Positions 51,179 to 61,269 of a stretch of DNA of 64,000 nucleotides are shown here, piece after piece. The notes below the pieces were generated by a model, which was not told the DNA's origin, did not search any database, and was given only the letters and a program-made list of their open reading frames with translations. The DNA comes from Polyangiaceae bacterium. GTDB taxonomy: Bacteria > Myxococcota_A > Polyangia > Polyangiales > Polyangiaceae. Where the stretch lies: assembly GCA_015075635.1 (NCBI GenBank), contig JABTUA010000001.1:2480001-2544000 (forward strand), read 5' to 3'. The translations under genes were made by a program, and so were the position numbers. Each line of letters opens with the position of its first letter. Within the stretch, counting starts at the first letter, position 1.

Positions 51179-51580
51179 CTAGCAACGCCGCTCGCCATCG
51201 TCCATGTGGCCCGCGTTGCGGGCCATTGCGGGCTCTCGAGCTCTGCGGCCCAGTCGCCGCGGCGTCCCCCGGAAGGAGCGCACTCCGTGGAGCGCCGGCA
51301 TGAAATCGATCTGTAGCCCCGCGTCGTCGTCCACCACGCGGTAGAGCTTCGACACCGGGTAGTAGGGTCGAAACACCACTGCACCAATGGCCTTGGCGAA
51401 CCGCTTGAGCTTGGTCCGATTGAGCGGAGTGTCCCGGAACATGAAGTCGAAATCCAAGGTGGTGACCGGCGCACCGTGGAGCGCCGCAGCCGCGTTGCCC
51501 ACGAGCACGGCGTCCAGCCGCACCGCGGCGAGAGCCTCTGCGATCCGCTCGAGCGTCGGCCGGGCATTCACGCTCGACAT
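51179..51580 (-). pseudogene. Nucleotidyltransferase-like gene, probably degenerate
   Basis: 133 residues from ATG 51580. DAVLVGNAAAALHGAPVTTLDFDFM fits the antitoxin-like/MNT nucleotidyltransferase fold, with two metal Asp in DFDF, and LQIDFMPALHGVRSF continues the fold. After residue 105 the sequence becomes Arg-rich and unlike the family (GTPRRLGRRAREPAM), and the usual helical end (ASLADIIASK-type) is missing, suggesting a frameshift or decay. A toxin-antitoxin origin is possible; no partner is seen. Confidence 0.55.
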
Positions 51581-51687
51581 GGTGCCCCCGGGGCGCAGGC
51601 CTTTCAATCCGGTGCCCATCCGTGTTTCCGCCTGGTCCGTCTGACCCCCCTTGCCTCCCGAGCCCGGGGTGGTCGAAGCTCCGAGCG

Positions 51688-53457
51688 ATGTCGCTCCGAG
51701 CTCAGCGCCTGGCAGGTTTGCTGGCCGCGCTCTGGCTCGGCCTGGCCGGCGCGGCGAGCGCTCAGGCGCCCAGCGTCGCGCCTCCCACTCCGAAGCCACC
51801 AGCGGCGCTGCCCGCGCCGAAGCCGCCGGCAGCCAAGCCGGTAGCGCAACCGCGAGACGCCGCGCTCGACGCGCCTGCCGACGCGGAGCTCGAGGCCGCG
51901 CCCAGCGCGAGCGCCGAGCCCGAGCCTGCGCCAATCGCGAGCGCCGTGCCGGAGCCGAGCGCCGCGCCGGAGCCCGAGCCGACGCCGAGCGCCGCGCCCG
52001 AGCCGAGCGCGCCTCCGAGCGCTGCGCCGCCCGCCCCGAGCGCGAGCGCCGAGGCCGGCTCCCCGGTTCGGGTGGGCGACGTCACGGTGTTCCAGCTGCT
52101 GGTGGGGCACGGAAGCCAGACCGCGAAGGCCCGCGCCGAGGCCGCGGCGGCGGCGCTGAAGGAGGCCATCTCCAGCCACAAGCCAGAAGACGTACGCGTC
52201 GAGGAGCGCGGCGAAGGCGCGGCCGTCTACGCCGGCAAGGTCCTGGTGATCGAGCTCTACCCGGAGGACGCCAGCGCCGCCGGCGAGCTCAGCGTCAAGG
52301 AGCACGCGGCGCGGGTCGCCACCCAGGTCCGCGAGGCCATGCGGCGCGAGCAGAAGCGCAGCGCCATCGCGACCACCGTGTTCTCGCTCTCGCTGGTGGT
52401 GCTGGCGCTGCTCTTCGCCGTGTACCTCCTGCGCAAGTTGGGGGAGTTCACCGAACGCGCCCGGGACTACATCGTCACCCACCCCGATCGGATCCCGGCG
52501 CTGCGCATCTACTCGCTGGAGGTGGTGCAACCCGCCGCGCTCCGCAGCGCCCTGGTCGTGGGCTTCGGCGCCCTGCGCTTCGTCGCGCAGGTCAGCATCA
52601 TCTACTTGTGGCTGCTCGGCTCGCTCTCGCTGTTCGAGACCACGCGGCCCTACACGGAGAAGCTCACGGGCCTGGTGATCTCCCCCATCACCGGCCTGCT
52701 CGGCCGGGTGGTGGCGACCATCCCGATGCTCGTGGTCACCGCGCTCACGGCCGTGGCGCTGCTCGTGGTGCTGCGCTTCGTCGCGATGTTTTTCGGCAGC
52801 GTGGCCCGCGGCGAGACGCGCGTGGCCTGGCTCCCCGCCGAGCTGGCGGGCCCGACCAGCCTGCTCCTGCGCATGGGCATCGTGGCGGCGGCCCTGGTGT
52901 TCGCGGCGCCGGTGGTGACCGGCGACAGCCAGGGCGCCCTGGCGCGCGCGGGCACGGTCGTAGTGGCGGCGCTCGGGCTCGCTGCGACGCCGCTGCTCGC
53001 GACCGCGCTGGCTGGCGCGGCGGTGCTCTACTCGGGGCGCCTCTCGCCGGGAGATCTGACCCGCGTCGGTTCGCGCTCGGGGCGGGTGAAGAGCGTCGGG
53101 CTGTTGGACGTGCAGCTCGAGTCCGACGACGGAAGCCTGGTGCGGATCCCACACCTCCTGCTGTTCTTCCAGACCTCCGAGCTGGTGGCGGCGGCCGGAC
53201 GCGTCGGGGTCGAGCTCGTCGTGGCCGCCGAGGAGAAGCCGGGGCCCGTCGAGGAGCTGCTCGCCGCCGCGGCAGCTCGCGTCGGCGACGACGTGAAGGT
53301 CCAGCTCCTCGGCGCCGACGCCGACGGTCTGCGCTACCGCGTCTCCGTCGAATCCGAGGGCGAGACCGCCCGCGGAGAGCTCTTGAAGATGGTCCTCGAA
53401 GCGCTCTCCGAGCGCGGCGTGCGCCTGGGTCGGGGACGGGCCGCGGGGAGCGCGTGA
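51688..53457 (+). CDS. MscS-family mechanosensitive channel
   Basis: 589 residues from ATG 51688. Signal peptide ending ASA, then an Ala/Pro/Glu low-complexity region (25-125), a small extracytoplasmic domain, five membrane segments and the MscS beta domain: GDLTRVGSRSGRVKSVGLLDVQLESDDGSLVRIPHLLLF, where MscS usually reads IPN. A C-terminal alpha/beta domain completes it. Opens under membrane tension to release solutes. Its stop overlaps the first antiporter (GTGA), so osmotic release and ion exchange are co-expressed. Confidence 0.83.
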   Translation: MSLRAQRLAGLLAALWLGLAGAASAQAPSVAPPTPKPPAALPAPKPPAAKPVAQPRDAALDAPADAELEAAPSASAEPEPAPIASAVPEPSAAPEPEPTPSAAPEPSAPPSAAPPAPSASAEAGSPVRVGDVTVFQLLVGHGSQTAKARAEAAAAALKEAISSHKPEDVRVEERGEGAAVYAGKVLVIELYPEDASAAGELSVKEHAARVATQVREAMRREQKRSAIATTVFSLSLVVLALLFAVYLLRKLGEFTERARDYIVTHPDRIPALRIYSLEVVQPAALRSALVVGFGALRFVAQVSIIYLWLLGSLSLFETTRPYTEKLTGLVISPITGLLGRVVATIPMLVVTALTAVALLVVLRFVAMFFGSVARGETRVAWLPAELAGPTSLLLRMGIVAAALVFAAPVVTGDSQGALARAGTVVVAALGLAATPLLATALAGAAVLYSGRLSPGDLTRVGSRSGRVKSVGLLDVQLESDDGSLVRIPHLLLFFQTSELVAAAGRVGVELVVAAEEKPGPVEELLAAAAARVGDDVKVQLLGADADGLRYRVSVESEGETARGELLKMVLEALSERGVRLGRGRAAGSA

Positions 53458-54698
53458 GCTCCATCCTGGTCTTGGTGGGCCTGCTCGTCCTGGCCTACCT
53501 CGGCAGCATCTTCGTGGGTGGCCGCGCCATCCGCGGCTACGGCCTGCCCTCCGGCTCGGAGTGGGTGCTGCTCGGGCTGGTCGTCGGACCGCACGCGCTC
53601 GGCGCGGTCGATCGCGCGACGCTCGCGGCGCTCGAGCCCGTGGCCCAGGTGGCGTTGGCCTGGCTCGCGCTGGTGATCGGCGTGGACTACGGCTTCGTCG
53701 GGGCGCGCCGTATCCGGGCGCGGCGGCTCTTCGCCGGCGTGCTGTTGGCGCTCGGCTCCGGCGTCGGCGTCGCCAGCGCCTTCGCGGTCTACGCCCAGAG
53801 CTTCACCACCCTGCGCGGGCACGATCTCCTGGTGACCTGCATCGGCGTCGGCGCCGTCTCGTGCGAGACCACCCGCTACGCCGTGCGCTGGGTGGTGGAG
53901 CGCTACGCGGCCGAAGGCCCGCTCTCGGATCTGGTCGCCGACGTCTCCGAAGCCGACGACGTCATCCCCGTGGTCGCCATCACCCTGGCTTTCGCGCTGG
54001 ATCCGGCGCCGGGGCTCGCCCTCAGCCTGCCGTTCTGGGGCGTGGCGCTCAGCATCCTCGGCAGCGGGGTGTTGCTCGGAGCGCTGGCCTCCGCCCTGCT
54101 CCGGGTGGAAGAACGCGTGACCCAGACCTGGGGCATCGTGCTCGGCGCGGCCCTCTTCGGCATCGGCATCGCCACGCGCCTGGGCAGCTCCGCGCTCGGG
54201 ATCTGCTTCATGCTCGGGCTCACCCTCTCGCTCCTGGCGGGGCGCCGCCACGAGCTCCGCGCGATGCTCGAACGCACCGAGCACTCGGTGCTCCTGCCGG
54301 TGCTGGTGCTCGCCGGCGCCTACGTGGATCTCGACGCGCCGCCGCGGTTGCTGCTCTTGATCGCCGTCGTCCTCCTCGCTCGAATCGCGGTCAAATGGAC
54401 GAGCGGCTCGCTCCTGCGCTTCTCGCGGGGTGGCAAGAAGGCTGGGCCCTTGCTCGGGTTCGGGCTGCTCTCCTCGGGCGGCGTGGCGCTGGCGTTCGGC
54501 CTGGCGTTCGCCTTCAGATTCCGCGGTGAAGTCGGGCAGACCGTGCTGGTCGTCGCGACCGCGGTCACCCTGTTCGGCGAGCTCGTCGGCCCCACGTCGC
54601 TCCGCTTCGCGCTCAAGCGCGCCGGCGAGGTCGAGCCTCCGACGTCGTCGCGCACCTCCGCCGGCCGGTCGAGCCGACCGCCAGCGAGGGCCCCGTGA
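53454..54698 (+). CDS. Cation/proton antiporter-like membrane protein
   Basis: 414 residues from GTG 53454. About 12 membrane segments; the first (GSIFVGGRAIRGYGLPSGSEWVLLGLVVGP) and the central half match CPA-type exchangers, but the family's paired Asp motif is weak (SEADD at about residue 164). It overlaps the channel gene upstream and the second antiporter downstream, both by GTGA. The two antiporters may form a heteromer. Ion not determinable. Confidence 0.75.
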   Translation: MSSILVLVGLLVLAYLGSIFVGGRAIRGYGLPSGSEWVLLGLVVGPHALGAVDRATLAALEPVAQVALAWLALVIGVDYGFVGARRIRARRLFAGVLLALGSGVGVASAFAVYAQSFTTLRGHDLLVTCIGVGAVSCETTRYAVRWVVERYAAEGPLSDLVADVSEADDVIPVVAITLAFALDPAPGLALSLPFWGVALSILGSGVLLGALASALLRVEERVTQTWGIVLGAALFGIGIATRLGSSALGICFMLGLTLSLLAGRRHELRAMLERTEHSVLLPVLVLAGAYVDLDAPPRLLLLIAVVLLARIAVKWTSGSLLRFSRGGKKAGPLLGFGLLSSGGVALAFGLAFAFRFRGEVGQTVLVVATAVTLFGELVGPTSLRFALKRAGEVEPPTSSRTSAGRSSRPPARAP

Positions 54699-56032
54699 GC
54701 GGCGTCGCCCAGCAGAAGTCCGTCACCGCGCGGCTGACCCAGCTCGTGACGCTGGTCGCGGTGTTCGGGCTGCTCTGGCTCGGGGTGCGCGTCGTGCCGG
54801 AGTCCCACGGCATGGGCCAGCTGATCGGCGCCATCGGCTTCTTGCTCCTGGCCGGGACTCTGACCAGCGAGCTCTGCGAGGTCGTCGGTCTTCCCCACCT
54901 CACCGGCTACATCCTGGCAGGCGTCGTCGCCGGCCCACACCTGCTCGGCCTGATCGACCACGAGACGGTCGGTCGCCTCTCGGTCGTCAACACGCTGGCC
55001 CTCGCCTTGATCGCCCTCGCCGGCGGGGCGGAGCTGCGGGTCGCGGATCTCCGCAGCGCCTTCAAGAGCCTCGCCTCGGCAATGTTCTTCCAGTCGCTGA
55101 TCGTGCTCGCGGTCACCACGGGAGCGTTCTTCCTGCTCGCGCGCTTCATGCCGTTCACCGCAGGGCTCTCCAAGCTGGGCGTGCTCGCCGCCGGCCTGCT
55201 CTGGGGCGTCTTGGCGGTGAGCCGCAGCCCGAGCGTCACCTTGGCCATCCTGTCGCAAACGCGCGCCCAGGGGCCCGTCGCGCGTTTCACGCTCGCCTTC
55301 GTCATGGCGTCCGACGTGGTCGTGCTGGTCATGCTGGCGGTGGCGATGATGCTCGCGCGCCAGCTCCTCGATCCCGCCGCCCAGGCGTCGTTCGAGGACT
55401 TCGAGCATCTGGGACACGAGCTGTTGGGCAGCGCGTCTCTCGGCACGACGCTCGGCATTTTGCTCACGCTCTACCTGCGCTTCGTCGGCACCGAGCTCCT
55501 GGTGGTGCTGATGGCGCTGGGCTACGGCCTGACCGCCGGCATTCAGTACCTCCGCTTCGATCCGCTGCTCACCTTCCTGATCGCGGGCTTCGTGGTCGAG
55601 AACTTCTCCCAGCAGGGCAAGAAGCTCCTCTACGGGGTGGAGCAGACCAGCGCCATCGTGTTCGTGGTCTTCTTCGCCTCCGCCGGCGCGCACCTGGACA
55701 TCCCGCTGCTGCGCTCGCTGTGGCCGCTGGCGCTCGCGCTGGCGGCGTGCCGCGCCGCGGCCACCTGGGTGGCGCACTCGCTGAGCACCCGCGTGGCCGG
55801 CGACCCGCCGCCGATCCGGCGCTGGGGTTGGGCGGGCCTGGTCTCGCAGGCCGGGCTCACGCTCGGCCTGTCGGTGGTGATCGCGAGGGCGTTCCCGAGC
55901 TTCGGCGACCCGCTCCGCTCGCTGTGCATCGCCGTGGTCGCCGTGAACGAGGTCGTCGGGCCGGTGCTGTTCAAGCTGGCCCTGGACAAGACCGGCGAAA
56001 CCGCGCTGCCGCCGGGACCCGACCCCGTGTAG
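54695..56032 (+). CDS. CPA2-type cation/proton antiporter
   Basis: 445 residues from GTG 54695. About 12 helices; GYILAGVVAGPHLLGLI is the KefB/KefC-like start, VMASDVVVLV contains the conserved Asp in helix 6, and VFFASAGAHLDI is typical of the C-terminal half. No TrkA-N regulatory domain. Overlaps the previous antiporter by GTGA; 11 bp to the next gene. Likely K+/Na+ for H+ exchange. Confidence 0.8.
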   Translation: MSGVAQQKSVTARLTQLVTLVAVFGLLWLGVRVVPESHGMGQLIGAIGFLLLAGTLTSELCEVVGLPHLTGYILAGVVAGPHLLGLIDHETVGRLSVVNTLALALIALAGGAELRVADLRSAFKSLASAMFFQSLIVLAVTTGAFFLLARFMPFTAGLSKLGVLAAGLLWGVLAVSRSPSVTLAILSQTRAQGPVARFTLAFVMASDVVVLVMLAVAMMLARQLLDPAAQASFEDFEHLGHELLGSASLGTTLGILLTLYLRFVGTELLVVLMALGYGLTAGIQYLRFDPLLTFLIAGFVVENFSQQGKKLLYGVEQTSAIVFVVFFASAGAHLDIPLLRSLWPLALALAACRAAATWVAHSLSTRVAGDPPPIRRWGWAGLVSQAGLTLGLSVVIARAFPSFGDPLRSLCIAVVAVNEVVGPVLFKLALDKTGETALPPGPDPV

Positions 56033-56043
56033 TATCCCGCCCG

Positions 56044-56733
56044 ATGCGCACCCCCAAGCTGGCCGTCTGCCTCGCGTTCCTCGCCGTCTCCGCCTGCAAC
56101 CAGAAGGATCCGAAGAAGTGCGAGAACGCACAGAGCGTGATCCGCCAAGGCATCGTGGCCGAGGACTTCGCGGCGGCGCGCCAATGGCGCGACTACGCCT
56201 ACAAGCACTGCGCGGATCGCACGGCGCTCGACGCCCTGGACAAGGACATCGTCGACAAAGAGGCGGCCGTCCAGTCCAGGAAGGCGGCGGAGGATTCGAA
56301 GCGCCAGCAGACCGAGCAGCTGGTGAAGCTCTTCAGCGAGTGGGCGGGCACCCACAAGTCGAACCCCGCGGGCGCCGCCGTCAACGTCGCCTGCTCCGCG
56401 CCGGCGGATCCGAAGAAGGAGAAGGAGCGCTGGTGTACCCGCGAGCGCGCGGCGAGCGAGCACAAGCTCCGGGTGACCTACTGGGAGGCCGAGCCGGACG
56501 TCTTCGAGTTCTCGACGCTGAGCCCCGGTGAGGTGAGCTGCGAGCTGTTGGGCGGCGGGACGGCGCTCAAGAACGCCCACGGCGGCGCGCTCTTGCACTG
56601 CGATCTGACCGGCGGCGTCCTGGCCGGCACGCAGGCGCTCATGGTGCGCACGGCGCAGGGTACGGTGCTCAGCGTGTTCTCGCCGAAATACGCGGAGAAG
56701 AACGAGGCGTTCCGCCGCCGCCTGAACATGTGA
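56044..56733 (+). CDS. Lipoprotein, unknown function
   Basis: 229 residues from ATG 56044. Lipobox VSAC, a helical Lys/Glu/Gln-rich middle (residues 60-110) and a beta-rich C-terminus with two Cys pairs. Its stop overlaps the permease start (ATGA-type, 56730), so it belongs to the antiporter-permease gene run. Family not recognised. Confidence 0.68.
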   Translation: MRTPKLAVCLAFLAVSACNQKDPKKCENAQSVIRQGIVAEDFAAARQWRDYAYKHCADRTALDALDKDIVDKEAAVQSRKAAEDSKRQQTEQLVKLFSEWAGTHKSNPAGAAVNVACSAPADPKKEKERWCTRERAASEHKLRVTYWEAEPDVFEFSTLSPGEVSCELLGGGTALKNAHGGALLHCDLTGGVLAGTQALMVRTAQGTVLSVFSPKYAEKNEAFRRRLNM

Positions 56734-58983
56734 GCGGCTTGGACGAAGCACCGGAATCGACCGTAGCGCGGCCGGACGACGAGGCGCGCACCCTGGGCTT
56801 GCTCGGCGCCACCGGCATCGGTGTCGGCGCCATCGTCGGCGGTGGTCTCATCGTGCTCGCCGGTTCTGCGTTTCGCGCCGCCGGACCCGCCGCCCTGTTG
56901 GGGTTCGCGCTGAACGGCGTGATCGCGTTCATCACCGCGCTCTCGTTCGCCGAGCTCGGCACCGCGTTTCCCCAGTCCGGGGGCGCCTATGTGTTCGCCA
57001 AGAAGATCCTCTCGGTGCGCGCCGCGTTCGCCGTCGGCTGGGTGCTCTGGTTCGCGTACATCGTGGCCGCGGTGCTCTACGCGCTCGGCTTCGCCGAGTT
57101 CGGCGCTCAGCTCTTCGCGGACGCGCTGCGCGCGCTGGGCACCACACCGCCGGACTGGCTGACAGGGCGTCGCGCCAGGCTGGTCTTGGCCCTGGCCGCG
57201 GCCTCCATCTACGTGCTCTCGCTGGCCCGAAGGCCCATGGGCGGCAGCCAGCTCGCGACCATCGGCAAGCTGGTGGTGTTCGCCTTCCTGGTCGCCGCGG
57301 GTCTCTGGGCCCTGGGGGTCCGGCACGGAGATCCCATCGCGGCCGACTTCACGCCGTTCATGCCCAACGGATTCTCTGGCGTGGTCGCGGCCATGGGCAT
57401 CACGTTCTTCTCGCTCGAGGGCTTCGAGCTGATCGCCGGAGTCGGGGGCGCGGTGCGCGAGCCGCGCAAGAACATCCCTCGCGCGACCTTCCTGTCTCTG
57501 GTGGTGGGCCTCTCGATCTACATGCCGCTGTTGTTCCTGATCGTCACGGTCGGGACGCCGCCGGGGACCAGCATCATGGCCCTCACCGAGCGCCACGCCG
57601 ACACGGTCACGGCGGTCGCGGTGCGCGAATTCCTGGGACCGTTCGGCTACGTGCTGGTCATGGTGGCGGTCGTGCTCTCCACGCTCTCCGCGCTCCAAGC
57701 CTGCCTCCTGGCTGCGTCTCGCGTCGCGTTCACCATGGCCACCGACCACACGTTGCCGCGGCTCCTGGCCACGCGCCACGAGGTCTACCGCACGCCGGTC
57801 TTGGCCCTGTTCGCCACGCTGCTCGCCGTCGCCGCCATCCTGTTCATGGTGCCCGATCTGGCGGCCGCCGGCGCGGCGACGGGCCTCATCTTCCTGGTCT
57901 CGTTCGCGCTCGCGCACTGGACGGCGTACCTGGCGCGCCGGCGAGGCGGCGCCACCGACGCGTTCCGCGCGCCCTGGTTCCCGCTGTTCCCGGTGCTGGG
58001 CGGCATCGCATGTGTCGCGCTCGCCGCGTTCCAGGCGGTGACCGTGCCCGCGGCGGGCGCCATCAGCGCAGTCTGGCTCGGCCTGGGGGTGTTGCTGTAC
58101 GTGGCGGCGTTCGCGTCGCGCGCCGAGGTGCTCGACGCCCGGGCGGAAGCCCGCGATCCGGCGCTCCTCAAGCTGCGCGGGCGCTCGCCCATGGTGCTCG
58201 TTCCGGTGGCGAACCCCGACAGCGCCACGGGCCTGGTCGAGGTCGCCAGCGCGCTCGCGCCACCGGAGGTCGGCCGCGTGCTGCTGCTCTCCGTGATGCG
58301 GCGGCCGACCGAGGTCGGTGACGGTCCGCCCGAGAGCCTGGTGCGCTCGCAGAGCGTGCTCACCGAGGCCATCGCCAGAGCGCTCGGCCGCGGGCACAGC
58401 CCCGAGGCCCTGATGACCATCGCCGACTCACCCTGGCGCGAGATCGAGCGCGTCGCCAAGGTCCGGCAGTGCGAGTGCATTCTGCTGGGCCTGACCCGGC
58501 TCGACGAGACGTCGGACGCTCAACGAGCTCGAGCACCTCTTGAACGGCGTCGACTGCGACGTGGCGGTGCTCAACGCGCCTTTGGGCTTCGATCTCTCTG
58601 CGGTTCGGCGCGTGTTGGTGCCGGCCGGGGGTCGAGGCGGTCAACACGAGCTGCGCGCACGCCTGCTCGGGAGCCTGCGCCGCAGCGCCCGGCGAGACAT
58701 CGAGTTTCTCCGCCTTCTGCCCGCGGGGGCGAGCGACGACGCCGTGAAGGACGCGGAGCGCGCGCTCTTGCGCCTCGCCAACGACGAAGCGGGCGGCAAG
58801 CCCCATGTGAGCGTGCGGAGCGCGAGCGACGCAGTGGAGGCGGTCGTCGACGCGGCCCAAGGCGCCGACCTGCTCGTGCTCGGCCTGCCGCGGATCGACG
58901 GCCGGGCGCTGTTCGGGGATTTCGCCATCAAGGTCGCGAGCCGCGCGCCTTGCGCGACCATCATGCTCAGTCAGGGGAAGTGA
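56730..58983 (+). CDS. APC amino-acid permease with C-terminal universal-stress domain, frameshifted
   Basis: The start at 56730 (GTG) overlaps the lipoprotein stop. Residues 1-465 are an APC-superfamily transporter: GIGVGAIVGGGLIV in helix 1, FAELGTAFPQSGGAYVF, and ITFFSLEGFELIAG. A cytosolic universal-stress (USP-like) tail begins at about 485. At 58515 one extra base shifts the frame; the second frame carries on from TLNELEHLLNGVD to the stop at 58983, giving about 750 residues in all, with APCATIMLSQG closing the USP fold. Either a real mutation removing the tail or a sequencing error. Amino acid substrate unknown. Confidence 0.82.
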
Positions 58984-58998
58984 GCGCGAGGAAAATTT

Positions 58999-59030
58999 GC
59001 GCCACGACGCCACGACGCCACGACGCCACG
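58999..59030. repeat. Dispersed CCACGACG-type repeat, copy B
   Basis: Four tandem copies of GCCACGACG 15 bp after the permease stop, followed by an AAG-rich run (59031-59049). Same string as at 27769, and inverted at 59185. Confidence 0.75.
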
Positions 59031-59184
59031 AAAGAAGAAGAAGAAGAAGATCTTGGTGTCAGATCCGAGCGGGCTTCGTACGCTGCCATGCTCCTGTTCC
59101 CCCGAGCGCTGATCGCAGTGCGTCATCCGAGCTGCTCAGGGACTCCCGAGTCGGAACGTCCGACCGGTCCACATGACAAAGGAA

Positions 59185-59217
59185 CGTGGCGTCGTGGCGT
59201 CCGTGGCGTCGTGGCGC
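59185..59217. repeat. Dispersed CCACGACG-type repeat, inverted copy C
   Basis: CGTGGCGTCGTGGCGTC-type repeats, complementary to copy B. Copies B and C form arms about 32 bp long around a 154-bp centre, between convergent genes. A transcript could fold into one large hairpin and act as a bidirectional terminator. Confidence 0.7.
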
Positions 59218-59237
59218 ACTTCTTCTGCTCGCGTCCT

Positions 59238-61232
59238 CTAGAGCGCGCGCTCCGTCGAGCCCACGGCGTCGGCGCCCGTGCGACTGCCCTCCAGGATGCC
59301 GCCGTCGGCGCCCATCGCGATCACGATGCCGACGTCGGCGAACAGGCTGACGATGGGCGTCACCCAGGCCGGATCTTGCCAGACCGGCTCGAAGCGATCG
59401 GTGCTCGGATCGCGCAAGAAGATGCAGCCGGCTCCGCTGGCCCAGATGCGCCCCGCCGCGTCCACGGCCGCCGCCGGCAGATCCGGCTTGCCCTTCAGGA
59501 ACCAGTGGCTCTCGCCCGCGTCGTCCACGCAGATCACCAGGCCCTCGCTGCCGGTCGCCACTCCGACGCGTCGATCGCTGCGGCCGGCGCAAGACAGGAG
59601 CGCGCGCACCCGCGGGATGTCCAGCATCTGCACCTGCCAGAGCAGCGGGTGGTAGAGCGCGGCGAAGCCCGCGCCGTCGCCGCGGCGCCCCACCACCAGC
59701 CAGCGGTCGTCGCCGATGCGGGAGATGGCGCTGACGCGAGCCACGTCGTCGAGCCGGAGCGGCTTGAGCCAGCGCCGAGACGACAGCGCGTACAGGACCG
59801 GCGGCCGGCCCTCCGCCTCACCGACCACCACGGCCAGATCCTCGAAGTCGCCGCTCGCGAGCGAGAAGCTCACCTCCGGCGAAGGCCCGCGCACCACGTC
59901 GCTGACGCCGTCCGCGGAGTAGCTGGCGAGCGTCGCCTGATCGCCGCCCACCAGCCAGCTCCCCGCCGAGACGCGCTGCACGAAGCGGATCCCCCGCTCG
60001 TTCGGCAGCTCGTCCATCGGCGCTTCGAGCCAGCCGGTCCCGTTCCAGAAGCGCAGGCCTTCGTTGGTGGCCGCCAGGCAGCGTCCGTCTCCGTCCCAGG
60101 CCACGCTGCGCACCACGTGATCGTCGCCGGGCATGTGGCGCACGGTCCAGCGCCAGCCGGCGTCGTCCGCGGACTTCGGCATCGCCCCCGGCGCGATGCT
60201 CTCGATGCGGCGCGAGGTGGCCGGGCGCGAGCGGGGGCCGCCTTTGAGCCAGGGCAGCACCATGGACGCAAACATCTGCGCGGTCCGCGGCCGGTCCTCG
60301 GGGCGGTGGCTGGTGGCCAGGCGCAGCGCCAGGTCGATGCCCGCGCAGGCCGCCGGCTGCTCGCGCAGCTCGGGCGACAGCATGCTGGACTCCAGGATGC
60401 TGGTGCGCTCCGGCGCGCGGATCAGCGCCAGCGAGTCCATGGCGTTCCGAGTCGGGAAATAGCCGCGCCCCGTCAGCATGAAGAACAGATCGACCGCGAA
60501 CGTGAAGACGTCGCTCCAGGTGCCGATGCGCCGGTCGTCCAGCGCCGCTTGCTCCGGTGGGGCGTAGCCGACGGTGCCGACCACGATGCCGCCGAAGGTG
60601 GCGTTCATACCGATGGGACGCGCCAGCCCGAAATCGGTGATCTTGAAGATCTCGCTGTCGCCGAAGCCGCAGCAGAGCACGTTGTTCGGCGTGAGATCGC
60701 GGTGGATGACCCCCACCTCGTGCACGGCGTCGATGCCCTTGGCCATGCACTCCACGGCCAGCGCGGCGCGCACCGGGTCGAAGGCGTGCCCGGTCTTGTC
60801 CACGCTGTACGCGACCCGCTCCGTCAGCGTCGTGCCCTCGGCGCCGCCGTGCACGTACTCCAACGCGAGCCAGGGCAGCTCGAGCGCGCGGCCCTTGTAG
60901 TGGATGGGCAGGACGCCGGTGTCGATCATGCGCACCACGAACGGCGTCGGCGGCACGCGGCTGTTCAGGCGCGAGAGCGCCGTGGCCTCCTTGTCCACCA
61001 CGAGCTTCGCCGTCTCGCCGGCCTGGAGCACGTAGTGGGGCTTCAGCAGCTTGATCACGACCGGCGACTTGCCGTCCGGCGCGTGGCGCATGCCGAAGTA
61101 AGCGATGCCCATGGCGCCGGTGCCGAGCAGCGAGCCCAGCCGGAAGACCACGCCCGGCTCGCGCAGCGACTTGATCTCTTGCTGCGCCAGAGCCGCGAGC
61201 GACTCGTCGTGATCGGGGATCGGGAGGACCAC
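59238..61232 (-). CDS. Serine/threonine protein kinase with propeller-like C-terminus
   Basis: 664 residues from GTG 61232; an in-frame start further upstream would overlap the methyltransferase gene. Kinase domain: LGTGAMG (36-42), Lys61 in VVIKLLK, HRDLTPNNVL (Asp179), DFGLARP (200-206) and APPEQ are intact. Residues about 390-664 lack membrane segments and contain repeated W/G-D blades (SVAWDGDGRCLAATNEGLRFW), like WD40 or propeller folds. Most myxobacterial kinases have a membrane helix here; this one looks cytosolic. Likely senses partners via its propeller. Confidence 0.87.
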   Translation of the reverse strand: MVLPIPDHDESLAALAQQEIKSLREPGVVFRLGSLLGTGAMGIAYFGMRHAPDGKSPVVIKLLKPHYVLQAGETAKLVVDKEATALSRLNSRVPPTPFVVRMIDTGVLPIHYKGRALELPWLALEYVHGGAEGTTLTERVAYSVDKTGHAFDPVRAALAVECMAKGIDAVHEVGVIHRDLTPNNVLCCGFGDSEIFKITDFGLARPIGMNATFGGIVVGTVGYAPPEQAALDDRRIGTWSDVFTFAVDLFFMLTGRGYFPTRNAMDSLALIRAPERTSILESSMLSPELREQPAACAGIDLALRLATSHRPEDRPRTAQMFASMVLPWLKGGPRSRPATSRRIESIAPGAMPKSADDAGWRWTVRHMPGDDHVVRSVAWDGDGRCLAATNEGLRFWNGTGWLEAPMDELPNERGIRFVQRVSAGSWLVGGDQATLASYSADGVSDVVRGPSPEVSFSLASGDFEDLAVVVGEAEGRPPVLYALSSRRWLKPLRLDDVARVSAISRIGDDRWLVVGRRGDGAGFAALYHPLLWQVQMLDIPRVRALLSCAGRSDRRVGVATGSEGLVICVDDAGESHWFLKGKPDLPAAAVDAAGRIWASGAGCIFLRDPSTDRFEPVWQDPAWVTPIVSLFADVGIVIAMGADGGILEGSRTGADAVGSTERAL

Positions 61233-61269
61233 GGGAGCGGGGAGGATAGCAGCCTCCGCCCGCGAGGGA

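Noticed and set aside
54320-56131. 600-codon minus-strand frame opposite the second antiporter
   Set aside because: His/Arg/Gln-rich shadow of a membrane-protein gene; no motifs.
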